A DNA stretch of 59,163 nt from Oryzibacter oryziterrae (GCF_021864535.1 NZ_JAKJIC010000024.1:1-59163), one strand, 5' to 3'. Shown: positions 8,387 to 19,768, numbered from the stretch's first letter. Numbers and translations: made by a program. Notes: a model not told the origin generated them from the sequence alone.

Positions 8387-8668
8387 ATGAAATATTCTCT
8401 GCTCGCCGTCGCTTTTGCGACCCTCATGGTTCCGTCCGTCGCCTTTGCCGAGGACGAGCCGACCTGCACCGACAAGCCCCAGGCCGAGTGGCTGACCAAG
8501 GACGCCGTCAAGGCCAAGGCCGAGGCTGCCGGTTACCACGACATCAAGCAGGTCAAGATCGAGGGCTCCTGCTACGAGATCTACGGCTTCGACAAGGACG
8601 GCAAGAAGGCCGAGGTTGTCTTCAACCCGATCACCGGTGAAGAAGGCGACAACGAGGCCGCCAACTGA
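8387..8668 (+). CDS. Small secreted PepSY-domain protein
   Basis: The 93-residue product has a clean signal peptide (MKYSLLAVAFATLMVPSVAFA, cleavage near residue 21) and a short mature part of about 70 residues. The pattern LTKDAVKAKAEAAGYHDIKQVKIEGSCYE followed by FDKDGKKAEVVFNPITGE is that of PepSY_2 proteins. Two cysteines (C27 and C62) could form a disulfide. Proteins of this type often sit beside a cytochrome b561 and a two-component system, as here; their role is not established, and periplasmic sensing or inhibition is a guess. An AGGAG ribosome site is present. The stop is two bases from the cytochrome start, so the genes form one operon. Confidence 0.82.
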   Translation: MKYSLLAVAFATLMVPSVAFAEDEPTCTDKPQAEWLTKDAVKAKAEAAGYHDIKQVKIEGSCYEIYGFDKDGKKAEVVFNPITGEEGDNEAAN

Positions 8669-8670
8669 TC

Positions 8671-9222
8671 ATGGCCGACAGTTTCGCGCGCGGGGCCGAC
8701 GCCCCGCCGCGGACGGTCCGGGTCTGGGATCCGGTCGTCCGCCTCTTTCACTGGACCGTGGTCACGGCCTGCCTGCTCAACCTCTTCATCCTGCGCCCCG
8801 GCAAGACCTATCATCGCTATGTCGGCTATGTCGTGATCGCCGCGCTGGTGATCCGCATCGTCTGGGGCTTTGTCGGCACGCATTATGCGCGCTTCAGCGA
8901 GTTCTTCCCCACCCCGGGACGTCTCCTGCCCTATCTGCGCGATCTCCTGAAGGGTCAGGAGCCGCGCCACCTCGGTCACAATCCGGCCGCCGCCGTCATG
9001 ATGTTCGCCCTCATGGTGTTGCTGGCCGGCACGGCCGGGACCGGCTGGATGTCCACCCTCGACGCATTCTGGGGAGAAGAATGGCTTGAGGAGTTGCATG
9101 AGGCCTTCGCCAACGCCATCATGGTCCTTGCCTTTGTGCATGCTGCGGCCGCCATCGTCGAGAGCTGGCGACAGCGCGAAAACCTTGTCTGGTCCATGGT
9201 GACGGGCAGAAAGCGGGTCTGA
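8671..9222 (+). CDS. Cytochrome b561-family membrane protein
   Basis: Di-haem cytochrome b561 proteins move electrons across or within the inner membrane. The 183-residue product has four hydrophobic segments and family signatures: VWDPVVRLFHWTVV at the N-terminus (H in the first helix), RYVGYVVIAALVIRIVWGFVGTHYARF, GHNPAAAVMM, and ELHEAFANAIMVLAFVHAAA in the last helix. The histidines in these helices are the expected haem ligands. It overlaps the next gene by TGATG. In the same cluster are a PepSY protein, a response regulator and a sensor kinase, so it may be a target of the regulatory pair or take part in signal generation. Confidence 0.88.
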   Translation: MADSFARGADAPPRTVRVWDPVVRLFHWTVVTACLLNLFILRPGKTYHRYVGYVVIAALVIRIVWGFVGTHYARFSEFFPTPGRLLPYLRDLLKGQEPRHLGHNPAAAVMMFALMVLLAGTAGTGWMSTLDAFWGEEWLEELHEAFANAIMVLAFVHAAAAIVESWRQRENLVWSMVTGRKRV

Positions 9223-9896
9223 TGCGACTCCTCCTGGTGGAAGACAGCCCCCGCCTTGTCGAGCTTCTCGGCGAGGCGGTGCGTGAGGCCGGATGGCGGC
9301 TGGACGCGGTGAGCACCATTGCGGACGCCGACGCGGCCATTGCCGGCAACGAGCATGACCTGATCCTCCTCGATCTCGGCCTGCCCGATGGCGACGGCCT
9401 CGATCTCGTCCGCGCCATGCGCCGCGCCGGCCGCGCCACGCCCGTCCTGATCATGACGGCGCGCGGCACGGTCGACGAACGCATTGCCGGCCTCGACGCC
9501 GGGGCCGACGACTATCTGGTCAAGCCCTTCCATCACAAGGAGTTCCTGGCGCGCTGCCGCGCCATGCTCCGCCGCAACGTCGTCACCGCCCAGCCGGTTC
9601 TGACCGTCGGCAAGCTCAGCTACGACCCGGCCACCGCCGTGCTCGCCTGCGAGGGCGAGGCCATCGCGCTGCCGCCGCGCGAACGCGCGCTCAGCGAGTT
9701 GCTGATCCGCGAGGCCGGACGCGTCGTGCCCAAGCGCAAGCTGGAAACCGCACTGTCGGAATTCGGCGAGGAACTGTCGTCCAACGCGCTGGAGCTTGCC
9801 GTCTCGCGCCTGCGCAAGAAACTCGACGGGCTCGACACCGGCACGGAGATCGCCACCGTTCGCGGCATCGGCTACATCCTGCGCGTGCTCGCCTGA
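9222..9896 (+). CDS. OmpR-family response regulator
   Basis: DNA-binding response regulator of 224 residues. The receiver domain (1-115) has the phosphorylation aspartate D51 in ILLDLGLPDGDG, the switch threonine T79 and lysine K101 (VKPFHHKEF). The C-terminal winged helix (about 125-222) contains LPPRERALSELLIREAGRVVPKRKLE and SNALELAVSRLRKKL, and ends in TVRGIGYILRVLA. It resembles the QseB/TctD branch. Start and stop both overlap neighbours by TGATG, so cytochrome, regulator and kinase are translationally coupled. The likely regulon is the surrounding iron block, which is an inference from position and the upstream iron box. Confidence 0.94.
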   Translation: MRLLLVEDSPRLVELLGEAVREAGWRLDAVSTIADADAAIAGNEHDLILLDLGLPDGDGLDLVRAMRRAGRATPVLIMTARGTVDERIAGLDAGADDYLVKPFHHKEFLARCRAMLRRNVVTAQPVLTVGKLSYDPATAVLACEGEAIALPPRERALSELLIREAGRVVPKRKLETALSEFGEELSSNALELAVSRLRKKLDGLDTGTEIATVRGIGYILRVLA

Positions 9897-11320
9897 TGCC
9901 GTCCCGCCGCCGGAAGCCGGCCTCCCTCATTGCCCTCGTCAGCGGCCGCATCCTCACCTTCGCCGTGCTGGCCATGGCCATCCAGTTCGTGGTGGTCTTC
10001 TCCGAATACTGGTTCAACGAGACCGAGCTTGGCCGCATCATGATCGAGCGGGAGGCTGAGGCGATTGCCGCCTCGGTGCAACTCGCCCCGTCCGGCGCCG
10101 TCGAGATCGACCTCAAGGGGCAGGCGCTCGCCCGTTATGGCGACGGCGACAACGATGACGGCGACGCCATCCGGCCTGCCTCCGGCGACACGGCCGACGC
10201 CGCCCCCGGTGGCGACAGCGATCTGGTTGCCGGCACCTATGTGCGCATCCGCACCGCAGATGGCCGCGTGCTCTACACCAACTGTTCGGAGGAGTGCCGC
10301 GAGCATTTCCTCCCCGTGGAACTCGACCCGCCCGACTTCTGGCAGAGCCTCATCGCCCCCGGCAAGCCGCTCAGTGTCAGCGGCGGCCGCACTTTCCTGA
10401 TCGGCGGCCAGAAGATTCTCATCGAGGTCGCCATCCTGCACGATCCCAGCAACTTCATCCGCGAGATCCTGCTGCACGAGATGTTCGATCACATGCTGGT
10501 GCCCATGAGCCTGATGCTCGCGCTGGTCATCGGCGCCACCACCATCTCCATCCGCAAGGCGCTGCGCCCGGTCGCCGCCGCAGCGGAAGCGGCAGACGCC
10601 ATCAATCCCTCCTCGCCCACGGCCATCACGGCCGCCCCCGGCATGCCGCGCGAGATCGCCTTCTTCGTCGAGGCGATCAACCGCCTGCTGCAGCGCTCCT
10701 CGGAACTCTTCAAGGCCCAGCGCGTCTTCGCCGCCGCCATCGCCCACGAGATCCGCACGCCGGTCGCCATCGTCAAGCTGGAGCTCGAGCGCATCGAGGA
10801 CCCGCGCGCGCGCCGGGCCGAGGCCGACCTCGATCGCCTCATGCATATCCTCGAGCAGCTCACCGCGCTCGCCAAGCTGGACATGATCGACGCCGGCGCC
10901 TTCGAGACCGTCGAACTCAACGCCCTCACCGAGGAAGCGGTCGCCGAAATGGTGCCTTTCGTGCTCGACCGGTCCAAGTCCATCGCCTTCCAGCAAGGCC
11001 CGACGGTGAATGTCAAGCTCGTGCCGTCCCTGATCCAGAATGTTGTCCGGAACCTGATAGAAAACGCCGTCAGGCACACGCCGGATGGTACGGAGATCAC
11101 GGTCTCCGTCGGCCCCGGCGCTGTCCTGGTCGTCGCCGACAACGGTCCCGGCATGGCAGACGGGGCCGACCTCGAAATCGACAGTGGCCGCATCAAGAAA
11201 GCCGGCGGTCTGGGCATGGGGCTCAGGATCGTCGAGCGCATCACCGAAATTCACGATGCGCAGTTGACAGTGACCTCGGAGACGGGCCAAGGCACAACGG
11301 TCAGCCTGCGCTTCCCTTGA
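9896..11320 (+). CDS. Sensor histidine kinase with a possible metal-binding periplasmic domain
   Basis: Partner kinase of the adjacent regulator, 474 residues. It has a membrane helix at about 20-36, a periplasmic domain of roughly 160 residues, a second helix near 198-216, the dimerisation helix with the phospho-accepting H284 (AIAHEIRTPV), and an ATPase domain with N box NLIENAVRHTPDG, G1 VVADNGPGMAD and G2 GGLGMGLRIVERI. The periplasmic domain carries a run of Asp/Gly (GDGDNDDGD, residues 82-90) and C130-SEE-C134-REH137, which could bind a metal. Given the iron box upstream and MbfA downstream, iron is the first candidate signal, but this is inference. The start overlaps the regulator stop (TGATG). 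Confidence 0.92.
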   Translation: MPSRRRKPASLIALVSGRILTFAVLAMAIQFVVVFSEYWFNETELGRIMIEREAEAIAASVQLAPSGAVEIDLKGQALARYGDGDNDDGDAIRPASGDTADAAPGGDSDLVAGTYVRIRTADGRVLYTNCSEECREHFLPVELDPPDFWQSLIAPGKPLSVSGGRTFLIGGQKILIEVAILHDPSNFIREILLHEMFDHMLVPMSLMLALVIGATTISIRKALRPVAAAAEAADAINPSSPTAITAAPGMPREIAFFVEAINRLLQRSSELFKAQRVFAAAIAHEIRTPVAIVKLELERIEDPRARRAEADLDRLMHILEQLTALAKLDMIDAGAFETVELNALTEEAVAEMVPFVLDRSKSIAFQQGPTVNVKLVPSLIQNVVRNLIENAVRHTPDGTEITVSVGPGAVLVVADNGPGMADGADLEIDSGRIKKAGGLGMGLRIVERITEIHDAQLTVTSETGQGTTVSLRFP

Positions 11321-11384
11321 GCGCTTGTCGATCAGGTTGGTTCAACATGATCGGCGGGTGCTCCACAGATCAGGAAATCCATCC

Positions 11385-12362
11385 ATGTTCCAGTCCACCG
11401 GCAACCGCCGCAAGTTTTCCGAACTGAGCGAACAGGAAATCCTGGCGCTCGCCATTTCCAGCGAGGAAGACGACGCGCGCATCTACGCCAGCTATGCCGA
11501 TCAGTTGCGCAAGGACTACCCGGCCACCGCTGCCATGTTCGACGAGATGGTGCAGGACGAAAACGGCCATCGCCGCTTTCTCATCGCCGAGCACGAGCGC
11601 CTGTTCGGACCGACCATTCCGCTGATCCGCCGCGAGCATGTGGCCGGCTTCTATGCCCGCCAGCCGGTCTGGCTGATCCAGAACCTCGGCGTCGAGCGCA
11701 TCCGCCAGGAAGCCTCGCGCATGGAATCGGCCGCCTACAAGTTCTACAAGGAAGCCGCCGGCCGCTTCACCGACGCCGGCGCCCGCCGCCTGCTGGGCGA
11801 TCTCGCCGAGCAGGAACGCCATCACATGATGAATGCCGAGGCGGCGGAAGAGCAGCATCTGACGCCCGACAAGGTCAACGAGGAAGCGGAAGAAGCCCGC
11901 CGCCAGTTCATCCTCACCTATGTGCAGCCCGGTCTTGCCGGCCTGATGGATGGCTCGGTCTCCACCCTCGCGCCCATCTTCGCCACCGCCTTTGCCACGC
12001 AGAACTCCTGGACCACCTTCCAGGTGGCGCTCGCCGCCTCCGTCGGCGCCGGCATTTCCATGGGCTTCACCGAAGCCGCCCATGACGACGGCGTCATCTC
12101 GGGGCGCGGTTCGCCCATCAAGCGCGGCCTAGCCTCCGGCATCATGACGGCGCTCGGCGGCCTTGGCCATGCCCTGCCCTATCTGGTGCCGAACTTCTGG
12201 ACGGCCACCGCCATTGCGCTGGTGATCGTCTTCGTCGAACTCTGGGCCATCGCCGGCATCCAGAACCGCTATATGGAAACGCCCTTCCTGAAGGCCGTGC
12301 TGCAGGTGGTGCTCGGCGGCGCGCTGGTGCTGGCTGCCGGCATCCTGATCGGCGGCGGCTGA
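11385..12362 (+). CDS. mbfA: Membrane-bound ferritin MbfA (ferritin-like/VIT1 fusion)
   Basis: MbfA exports iron and protects rhizobia from iron and peroxide stress. The 325-residue protein joins an N-terminal ferritin-like (erythrin/rubrerythrin-type) di-iron domain (about 10-160) to a C-terminal VIT1-type iron/manganese transporter domain. Di-iron ligands are suggested by SSEEDDARIYASY, DENGHRRF and EQERHHMMNAE. The membrane part starts at VQPGLAGLMDGSVSTLAPIFA and has several helices. The ATG at 11385 has an AGGAAA site and begins the conserved N-terminus; an upstream frame extension is not family-like. In rhizobia mbfA is controlled by Irr; I find no clear Irr element in the 64 bp before this start, so it may be read through from the kinase gene. 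Confidence 0.93.
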   Translation: MFQSTGNRRKFSELSEQEILALAISSEEDDARIYASYADQLRKDYPATAAMFDEMVQDENGHRRFLIAEHERLFGPTIPLIRREHVAGFYARQPVWLIQNLGVERIRQEASRMESAAYKFYKEAAGRFTDAGARRLLGDLAEQERHHMMNAEAAEEQHLTPDKVNEEAEEARRQFILTYVQPGLAGLMDGSVSTLAPIFATAFATQNSWTTFQVALAASVGAGISMGFTEAAHDDGVISGRGSPIKRGLASGIMTALGGLGHALPYLVPNFWTATAIALVIVFVELWAIAGIQNRYMETPFLKAVLQVVLGGALVLAAGILIGGG

Positions 12363-12395
12363 CGGTCCCCAGCGTCTTTCCAGTTCAAGCCAAAG

Positions 12396-12425
12396 CGGCC
12401 GCGCAGAGTGACATCTGCGCGGCCG
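12396..12425. terminator. Bidirectional terminator between mbfA and gdh
   Basis: CGGCCGCGCAGA and TCTGCGCGGCCG pair perfectly over 12 bp around the loop GTGACA. It occupies almost the whole gap between the convergent mbfA and gdh genes. Confidence 0.7.
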
Positions 12426-12434
12426 TTGTCCTTG

Positions 12435-15400
12435 TCAGGCGAGATCGGCCACCAGCCCGGCGGCCACGGTCAGGCGGGCCACCGTCGGTCCGGCCGCCAG
12501 CAGTTCGTCAAGCCCCAGCCGCGCGCGCTGCACGGCGCCCGCATGAAGGTCGAGCCAGACTTCGGCACCACCGGCTTCGACCGCCTTGACCGCCAGAGCG
12601 CGCCGGCTGCGCGACAGGCTGCGGCGGACGAGATCCATGGCCCGCGCCTCCACCGGATCATTGGTGCGGAAGCGCCGCACGGCCCGATCGAAGGCCTGCA
12701 GACCCAGCGCCTCGTCGATGGCCGCCACCACCGGCACCACCGCCTCGATCGGCCAACCGCTCTCGCCGGCCGCAAGGATCGTGTCGAGGCTGGAGAGTTC
12801 GAGCGGCAGTGCCAGAAGGCGCTGTGCCAGATCGAGCGGCAGCCCCCTGGCCGCCAGCGTCGACCCGTCCGGTCCGCCCGTGGCGCCCAGGACCTTGCGA
12901 TAGGCGGTGAGCCCGTCGGCAAGCCGATCGGCCGTGACGCCATTGCGCAAGATCCAGAGCACGGCATCGCCAAGGAAGTCCTGCAGCGCCGCATAGAGAT
13001 CGAGCTGCAGCGAACCGTCCACCTTGCCGTCGAGCGCGTCGAGGCCGGCTTCAAGGTCGCCCACGTTGAACAGATGCATCGCCGCCAGATAGGCCCGCGC
13101 GATCTCCGCCACCGTCGCCCCGGTCTGTCCCTGCAGCCGGCTGACGAAGGCCGGACCGCCGCGGTTGATCATGCCGTTGGCAAGGCCGGTGGCGATGATT
13201 TCGCGCTTCAGGCGATGATTGCGAATGTCCTCGGCAAACCCCTCGCGCATGTCCGCCGGGAAATAGGCGAGCAGCGCGCCTTCAAGGCTCGGCATGTCGG
13301 GCACGTCCGAGGCGATCAGGTCGTCGAACAGCACGATCTTGGCATAGGCCATCAGCACGCCGATCTCGCCGCGGCTGAGCGCTTCGCCGGCCGCCATGCG
13401 CCGGGCCAGCGACACCTCGTCGGGCAGGAACTCCACCTTGCGGTCGAGTTTGCCACGCACTTCCAGCGTCCGCATCAGCTCGGCGAGCCCCGGCGTCGCC
13501 GGCGCCCCCGCATGATGGGTGACCGACACCGCCAGCGTCTGGCGATAGTTGTTGCTCAGCACCAGTCGCGCCACCTCCGGCGTCATCGCCGCCAGCAGGC
13601 TGTTGCGCTCGGCGATCGGCAAGCGACCGGCCCGCACGGCGCGACCGAGGGCAATCTTGATGTTGACCTCCACGTCGGACGAGTTGACGCCGGCCGAATT
13701 GTCCACGGCGTCGGAGTTGCAGCGCCCGCCGGCCAGCCCGTAGGCAATGCGCGCCTTCTGCGTCACCCCGAGATTGGCGCCCTCGCCGATCACCTTGGCG
13801 CGCAGATCCGTGGCGTTGACGCGGATGGCGTCATTGGCCCGGTCGCCCACCTCGGCGTCGCTCTCGTCGGCCGCCTTCACATAGGTGCCGATGCCGCCGA
13901 ACCAGAGCAGGTCCACCTCGGCCTTGAGGATCGCCGTCATCACCTCCTGCGGCGTGGCGTGATCGGCCGTCAGGCCCAACAGCGCCTGCACCTCCGACGA
14001 CAGCGGAATGCTCTTGAGCTGGCGCGAGAACACGCCGCCACCGGCCGAGATGCGGCTGCGGTCATAGTCGGCCCAGCTGGAGCGCGCCAGCCCGAACAGC
14101 CGCTGCCGCTCGGCAAAGGACAGCACCAGATCAGGATTGGGATCGAGGAAGATGTCGCGATGGTCGAAGGCCGCCTGAAGCTTGATCGCCGGCGACAGCA
14201 GCATGCCGTTGCCGAACACGTCGCCCGACATGTCGCCCACACCGGCCACGGTGAACGGTGTCGACTGGATATCGACATTCATCTCGCGGAAATGCCGCTT
14301 CACCGCTTCCCAGGCGCCACGGGCGGTGATGCCCATCTTCTTGTGGTCGTAACCGACCGACCCGCCGGAGGCGAAGGCGTCCGACAGCCAGAAACCATGC
14401 GCGTCGGCAAGCCCGTTGGCGGTATCGGAGAAGGTGGCCGTGCCCTTGTCGGCCGCCACCACCAGATAGGGATCGTCGCCGTCATGGCGCACCGTATGGA
14501 CGGGCGGGATGATGGCGTCGCCGACGATATTGTCGGTGAGGTCGAGCAGCGTGTTGACGAACAGCTTGTAGGCCTCGGTGCCCTCGCGGAACACCTCATC
14601 GCGGCTGCCGCCCACGGGCAGGAACTTCGGCACGAAGCCACCCTTGGCACCCACCGGCACGATCACCGCATTCTTGACCTGCTGCGCCTTGACGAGGCCC
14701 AGCACCTCGGTGCGGAAATCCTGCGGCCGGTCCGACCAGCGCAAGCCTCCGCGCGCCACCTTGCCGAAGCGCAGGTGCACGCCTTCCACCCGCGGGCAAT
14801 GCAGGAAGATCTCCGCAAACGGCCGCGGTTCCGGCAATCCCTCGATTTCACGCGGATCGAACTTGATGGCGATCACCGGATGGGCCGCCCCGTCCTTGCC
14901 GATCTGGAAGAAGGTGGTGCGCGTCGCCGCCTCGATCAGGTTGCGGATGCGGCGGATGATCCGGTCGTCGTCGAGGCTCGGCACGTTTTCGAGCGCCGCC
15001 GCGATATCCGCGGCGATGGCCGCCTCGGCCGCCGCGCGGTTCCCCTCGAAATGCGGGATGAACCGGGTATGGAACAGATCCACCAGACGCGCCGCCAGGC
15101 CGGCGTTGCGCACCAGCGCCTCGGCGATATAGCTCTGGTCATAGGAGACGCGGATCTGCTGCAGATAGCGCGACAGGGTGCGCAGCAGCGCGATTTCGCG
15201 CCAGCCGAGCCCGGCGGCGATGGTCAGGCTGTTCAGCCGGTCGCTCTCGCACTGCTTCAGCCACACCGCCATGTACATGGCCGTCAGCCGCCCTTCCTGC
15301 GCCGCCAGATCCACCGGCTGCCCGTCGGCCCGCTCGATCGCCATGTCGTGCAGCACGATGTGCGCGTCGCCGCGGACGATCTCGAAGGTCTTTTCCTCCA

Positions 15401-17177
15401 CCACCGAGAAGCCCATGGCCTCGAGGATGGGCACGCGCTGCGACAGCGGCACCGAACCGCCGGTCTGGAAATGCCTCAGCGTGATCATCGGCCCGGCCGT
15501 CTCGCTGCGCAGCGCAATCGCCGTCTGCCGTCCCGCCACGAAATGTTCGAGCGTCACCAGGTCGTCGATCGCCACGGCCGGCGCGTAGGTGTCCTTGTAG
15601 GCCGGCGGGAAGGCATTGCCATAGGTCTCGATCAGCACGCGGCCTCGGGCCGGACCGAACTTGGCGCGGCAGGCTTCCTGGAAGGCATCGGCCCAGGTGT
15701 GCGTGATCGCGGTCACCGCCGCTTCGAGGTCCACCTGCGAGGGGTTCGGCGTCACGCCCTCGTCGCGGCCGATGATGTAATGCACGCGCGCCAGCGGCCC
15801 TTCCGGGAAGGCCGGATAGACGGCGGAAACACGGCCCTCGTAGACATCCTTGAGATAGGCGCCGATGCGCGTCTGCACATGGGTGTTGAAGCGGTCGCGC
15901 GGCACATAGACCAGCACCGAGACGAAGCGGTTGAACTTCTCGCGCCGCGCCAGCACGCGGATGCGCGGCCGTTCGATCAGTTCGAGGATCGAGCGGGTAA
16001 ACTCCTGCAGCGTCTCGATGTCGATCTGGAACAACTCGTCGCGCGAATAGCTTTCGAGGATATTGTGCAGCGCCTTGCCCGAATGGCTCTCGGGATCGAA
16101 GCCGGCCCGCTCCATCACCTGCGCCACCTTGCGCCGGAGGTACGGGATCGAGCGGGTCGAGCGCGTATAGGCCGACGAAGTGAACAGACCCAACAGGCGC
16201 AGCTCGCTGACCAGCGTACCCTCGTCGTCGTAATGCTTGACGCCGACATAATCCATGTAGGCGTGCCGATGCACGCGGGCCTTCACATTGGCCTTGGCGA
16301 CGATCAGCGGCTCGGGCCGCAGCATGAACTCGCGCACCTCAGGCGTCACCTGCACCAGTTCGCGCCCGCGCCGCAGCACCCGCACGTCGGGGTCGCGCAG
16401 CAGGCCGAGGCCCGTGCCCGGCTTCACCGCGATCTGGTCGTCGTCCGACCCTGTGGCCAGCGCCACGTCATATTCGCGCAGGCCGAGGAAGGTGAAGTTG
16501 TTGTCGGCCAGCCAGGTCAGAAACTCGATGGCCTCGGCAATCTCTTCCACCGGCAGCGGCGGCGGATTGGTGCGATACTCGGCGATCACCTGCTTGAGGC
16601 GGGCATTCATTTCCGGCCAGTCGTCGACCGAGGCGCGCACGTCGGCCAGCACCAGGTCGAGCCGCGTTTCGATCTGCGCCGCCGCGATCGGATCGGGCAG
16701 GCGCGTCACATGCACATGGATGAAGCTCTCCCGCGTCGCGTCCGGATCGTCCTCGTCGGTGATCGCCAGCAGCCGGCCGGTCATGCCGCGCGCCACCGAG
16801 AGAATGGGATGCACCATCAGCCGCACTTCAAGCCCGGCGTCGGTCAGCTCCTGCATCACCGAATCGACCAGGAAGGGCATGTTGTCGTTGATCACCTCGA
16901 TCACCGTCACCGCCCGTCGCCCGTCGCCCTCTTCATCCCAGGGCGGGTTGAAGATGCGGATGCTGTGAATGCCCGGCACGCGCAGCGCCAGCGAACTCAA
17001 CCCGCTCTCGGCAAAGGCCAGCAGTTCGACGGCCGTATAGGTCACGAGGTCTTCGGCTGCCCCTCGCGCGAACAGCAGTTTGACGAAGCGTACGAGGTCG
17101 GGATTGTTCCGCTTGGCGGCCAATGCAGTCGCCTCCGCCAGAAGGGCGTCCTTCATTTCATCCTGAGCTCGCTTCAT
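12435..17177 (-). CDS. gdh: Large NAD-dependent glutamate dehydrogenase (GDH-180 type)
   Basis: It converts glutamate to 2-oxoglutarate and ammonium with NAD+, mainly as a catabolic enzyme. At 1580 residues it matches the large hexameric bacterial class, which has a long N-terminal regulatory part with ACT-like domains, a central catalytic domain and a C-terminal extension. Catalytic-domain landmarks include KFDPREIEGLPEPRP, RGGLRWSDRPQDFRTEVLGL, VKNAVIVPVGAKGGFVPK (substrate/active-site lysines), TATFSDTANGLA and VGDMSGDVFGNGML in the NAD domain. The start at 17177 has an excellent GGAGGGACAG site. The frame stays open upstream, but that part is low-complexity. No disruption is seen. Confidence 0.95.
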   Translation of the reverse strand: MKRAQDEMKDALLAEATALAAKRNNPDLVRFVKLLFARGAAEDLVTYTAVELLAFAESGLSSLALRVPGIHSIRIFNPPWDEEGDGRRAVTVIEVINDNMPFLVDSVMQELTDAGLEVRLMVHPILSVARGMTGRLLAITDEDDPDATRESFIHVHVTRLPDPIAAAQIETRLDLVLADVRASVDDWPEMNARLKQVIAEYRTNPPPLPVEEIAEAIEFLTWLADNNFTFLGLREYDVALATGSDDDQIAVKPGTGLGLLRDPDVRVLRRGRELVQVTPEVREFMLRPEPLIVAKANVKARVHRHAYMDYVGVKHYDDEGTLVSELRLLGLFTSSAYTRSTRSIPYLRRKVAQVMERAGFDPESHSGKALHNILESYSRDELFQIDIETLQEFTRSILELIERPRIRVLARREKFNRFVSVLVYVPRDRFNTHVQTRIGAYLKDVYEGRVSAVYPAFPEGPLARVHYIIGRDEGVTPNPSQVDLEAAVTAITHTWADAFQEACRAKFGPARGRVLIETYGNAFPPAYKDTYAPAVAIDDLVTLEHFVAGRQTAIALRSETAGPMITLRHFQTGGSVPLSQRVPILEAMGFSVVEEKTFEIVRGDAHIVLHDMAIERADGQPVDLAAQEGRLTAMYMAVWLKQCESDRLNSLTIAAGLGWREIALLRTLSRYLQQIRVSYDQSYIAEALVRNAGLAARLVDLFHTRFIPHFEGNRAAAEAAIAADIAAALENVPSLDDDRIIRRIRNLIEAATRTTFFQIGKDGAAHPVIAIKFDPREIEGLPEPRPFAEIFLHCPRVEGVHLRFGKVARGGLRWSDRPQDFRTEVLGLVKAQQVKNAVIVPVGAKGGFVPKFLPVGGSRDEVFREGTEAYKLFVNTLLDLTDNIVGDAIIPPVHTVRHDGDDPYLVVAADKGTATFSDTANGLADAHGFWLSDAFASGGSVGYDHKKMGITARGAWEAVKRHFREMNVDIQSTPFTVAGVGDMSGDVFGNGMLLSPAIKLQAAFDHRDIFLDPNPDLVLSFAERQRLFGLARSSWADYDRSRISAGGGVFSRQLKSIPLSSEVQALLGLTADHATPQEVMTAILKAEVDLLWFGGIGTYVKAADESDAEVGDRANDAIRVNATDLRAKVIGEGANLGVTQKARIAYGLAGGRCNSDAVDNSAGVNSSDVEVNIKIALGRAVRAGRLPIAERNSLLAAMTPEVARLVLSNNYRQTLAVSVTHHAGAPATPGLAELMRTLEVRGKLDRKVEFLPDEVSLARRMAAGEALSRGEIGVLMAYAKIVLFDDLIASDVPDMPSLEGALLAYFPADMREGFAEDIRNHRLKREIIATGLANGMINRGGPAFVSRLQGQTGATVAEIARAYLAAMHLFNVGDLEAGLDALDGKVDGSLQLDLYAALQDFLGDAVLWILRNGVTADRLADGLTAYRKVLGATGGPDGSTLAARGLPLDLAQRLLALPLELSSLDTILAAGESGWPIEAVVPVVAAIDEALGLQAFDRAVRRFRTNDPVEARAMDLVRRSLSRSRRALAVKAVEAGGAEVWLDLHAGAVQRARLGLDELLAAGPTVARLTVAAGLVADLA

Positions 17178-17628
17178 CTGTCCCTCCGCTGCGGCCCCTC
17201 CGGGTCCCCCGCGACGGGGACATTTTCCGGAAGACCTGAGCCGGCTTTGCCGGTTCTCTGTGGTCGGTCCGCAACTGGCGTCCCGATGGTCCTGTCCTGA
17301 TCCGCACGATCTTTCCGCCGAACTCATGCTTGCTCGGCGTGTCATCGAGCAGGTGCTATTCGCAAATTATGATCATCGCGCGGCAGTAAGCTTGGAACAT
17401 TTTGAGGCCATCTGTCGTTTTGTGGATTCTACCATCAGTAAATCCATGCATATGACCAAGGCAAATGTGTTCCCTTTGCCGGTTATGTTTTGCACGCGGC
17501 AGCGCTTGTTGCCACTGCTAAAGTCTTCTGGGTCATCGCGAAACGGCATAAGTCGAAACACGCATGAGCAATGCGCTTTTTGCGTAAATCCCGCCATCGA
17601 CACCTTTGCCTGCCCCCCGGAAAAGCAA
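17178..17628. other. Intergenic region upstream of gdh
   Basis: About 450 bp between the gdh start and the terminator of the mutase gene. It must hold the gdh promoter. An AT-richer part (about 17350-17560) contrasts with the surroundings. A 98-codon open frame on the minus strand here has odd composition and no recognisable motif, so I do not call it a gene. No operator stands out. Confidence 0.4.
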
Positions 17629-17659
17629 AAGGGGCGCAGCTCGTCCGAGCCCGCCCCTT
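17629..17659 (-). terminator. Rho-independent terminator of the ethylmalonyl-CoA mutase gene
   Basis: On the minus strand a GC-rich stem (AAGGGGCGGGCTC against GAGCTGCGCCCCTT, one bulge) is followed by TTTGCTTTT, a usable T-tract. It lies 25 bp past the mutase stop. Confidence 0.75.
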
Positions 17660-17683
17660 CCTTCACCATCGGATCCTGTGCGT

Positions 17684-19681
<1,998 letters not shown>

Positions 19682-19768
19682 CACCGTCCCCCACAATGCA
19701 ATCGTTTTAGATTCAACGGTAACTATGGGCGGGAAACGCTGCCCTGAGAAGTCGTCCAATGGTCGCGT

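Noticed and set aside
11321-11384. Irr (ICE) element in front of mbfA
   Set aside because: Looked for because mbfA is Irr-controlled in rhizobia, but the 64 bp contain no TTTAGAA-type inverted motif.
12408-17300. A 1630-codon open frame antisense to gdh
   Set aside because: High-GC genes leave long stop-free antisense frames. The translation is His/Arg/Gly-rich without any domain, while the opposite strand encodes a complete glutamate dehydrogenase.
17373-17669. A 98-codon minus-strand frame between gdh and ecm
   Set aside because: No recognisable motif, cysteine-rich odd composition, weak start, and it overlaps the mutase terminator.
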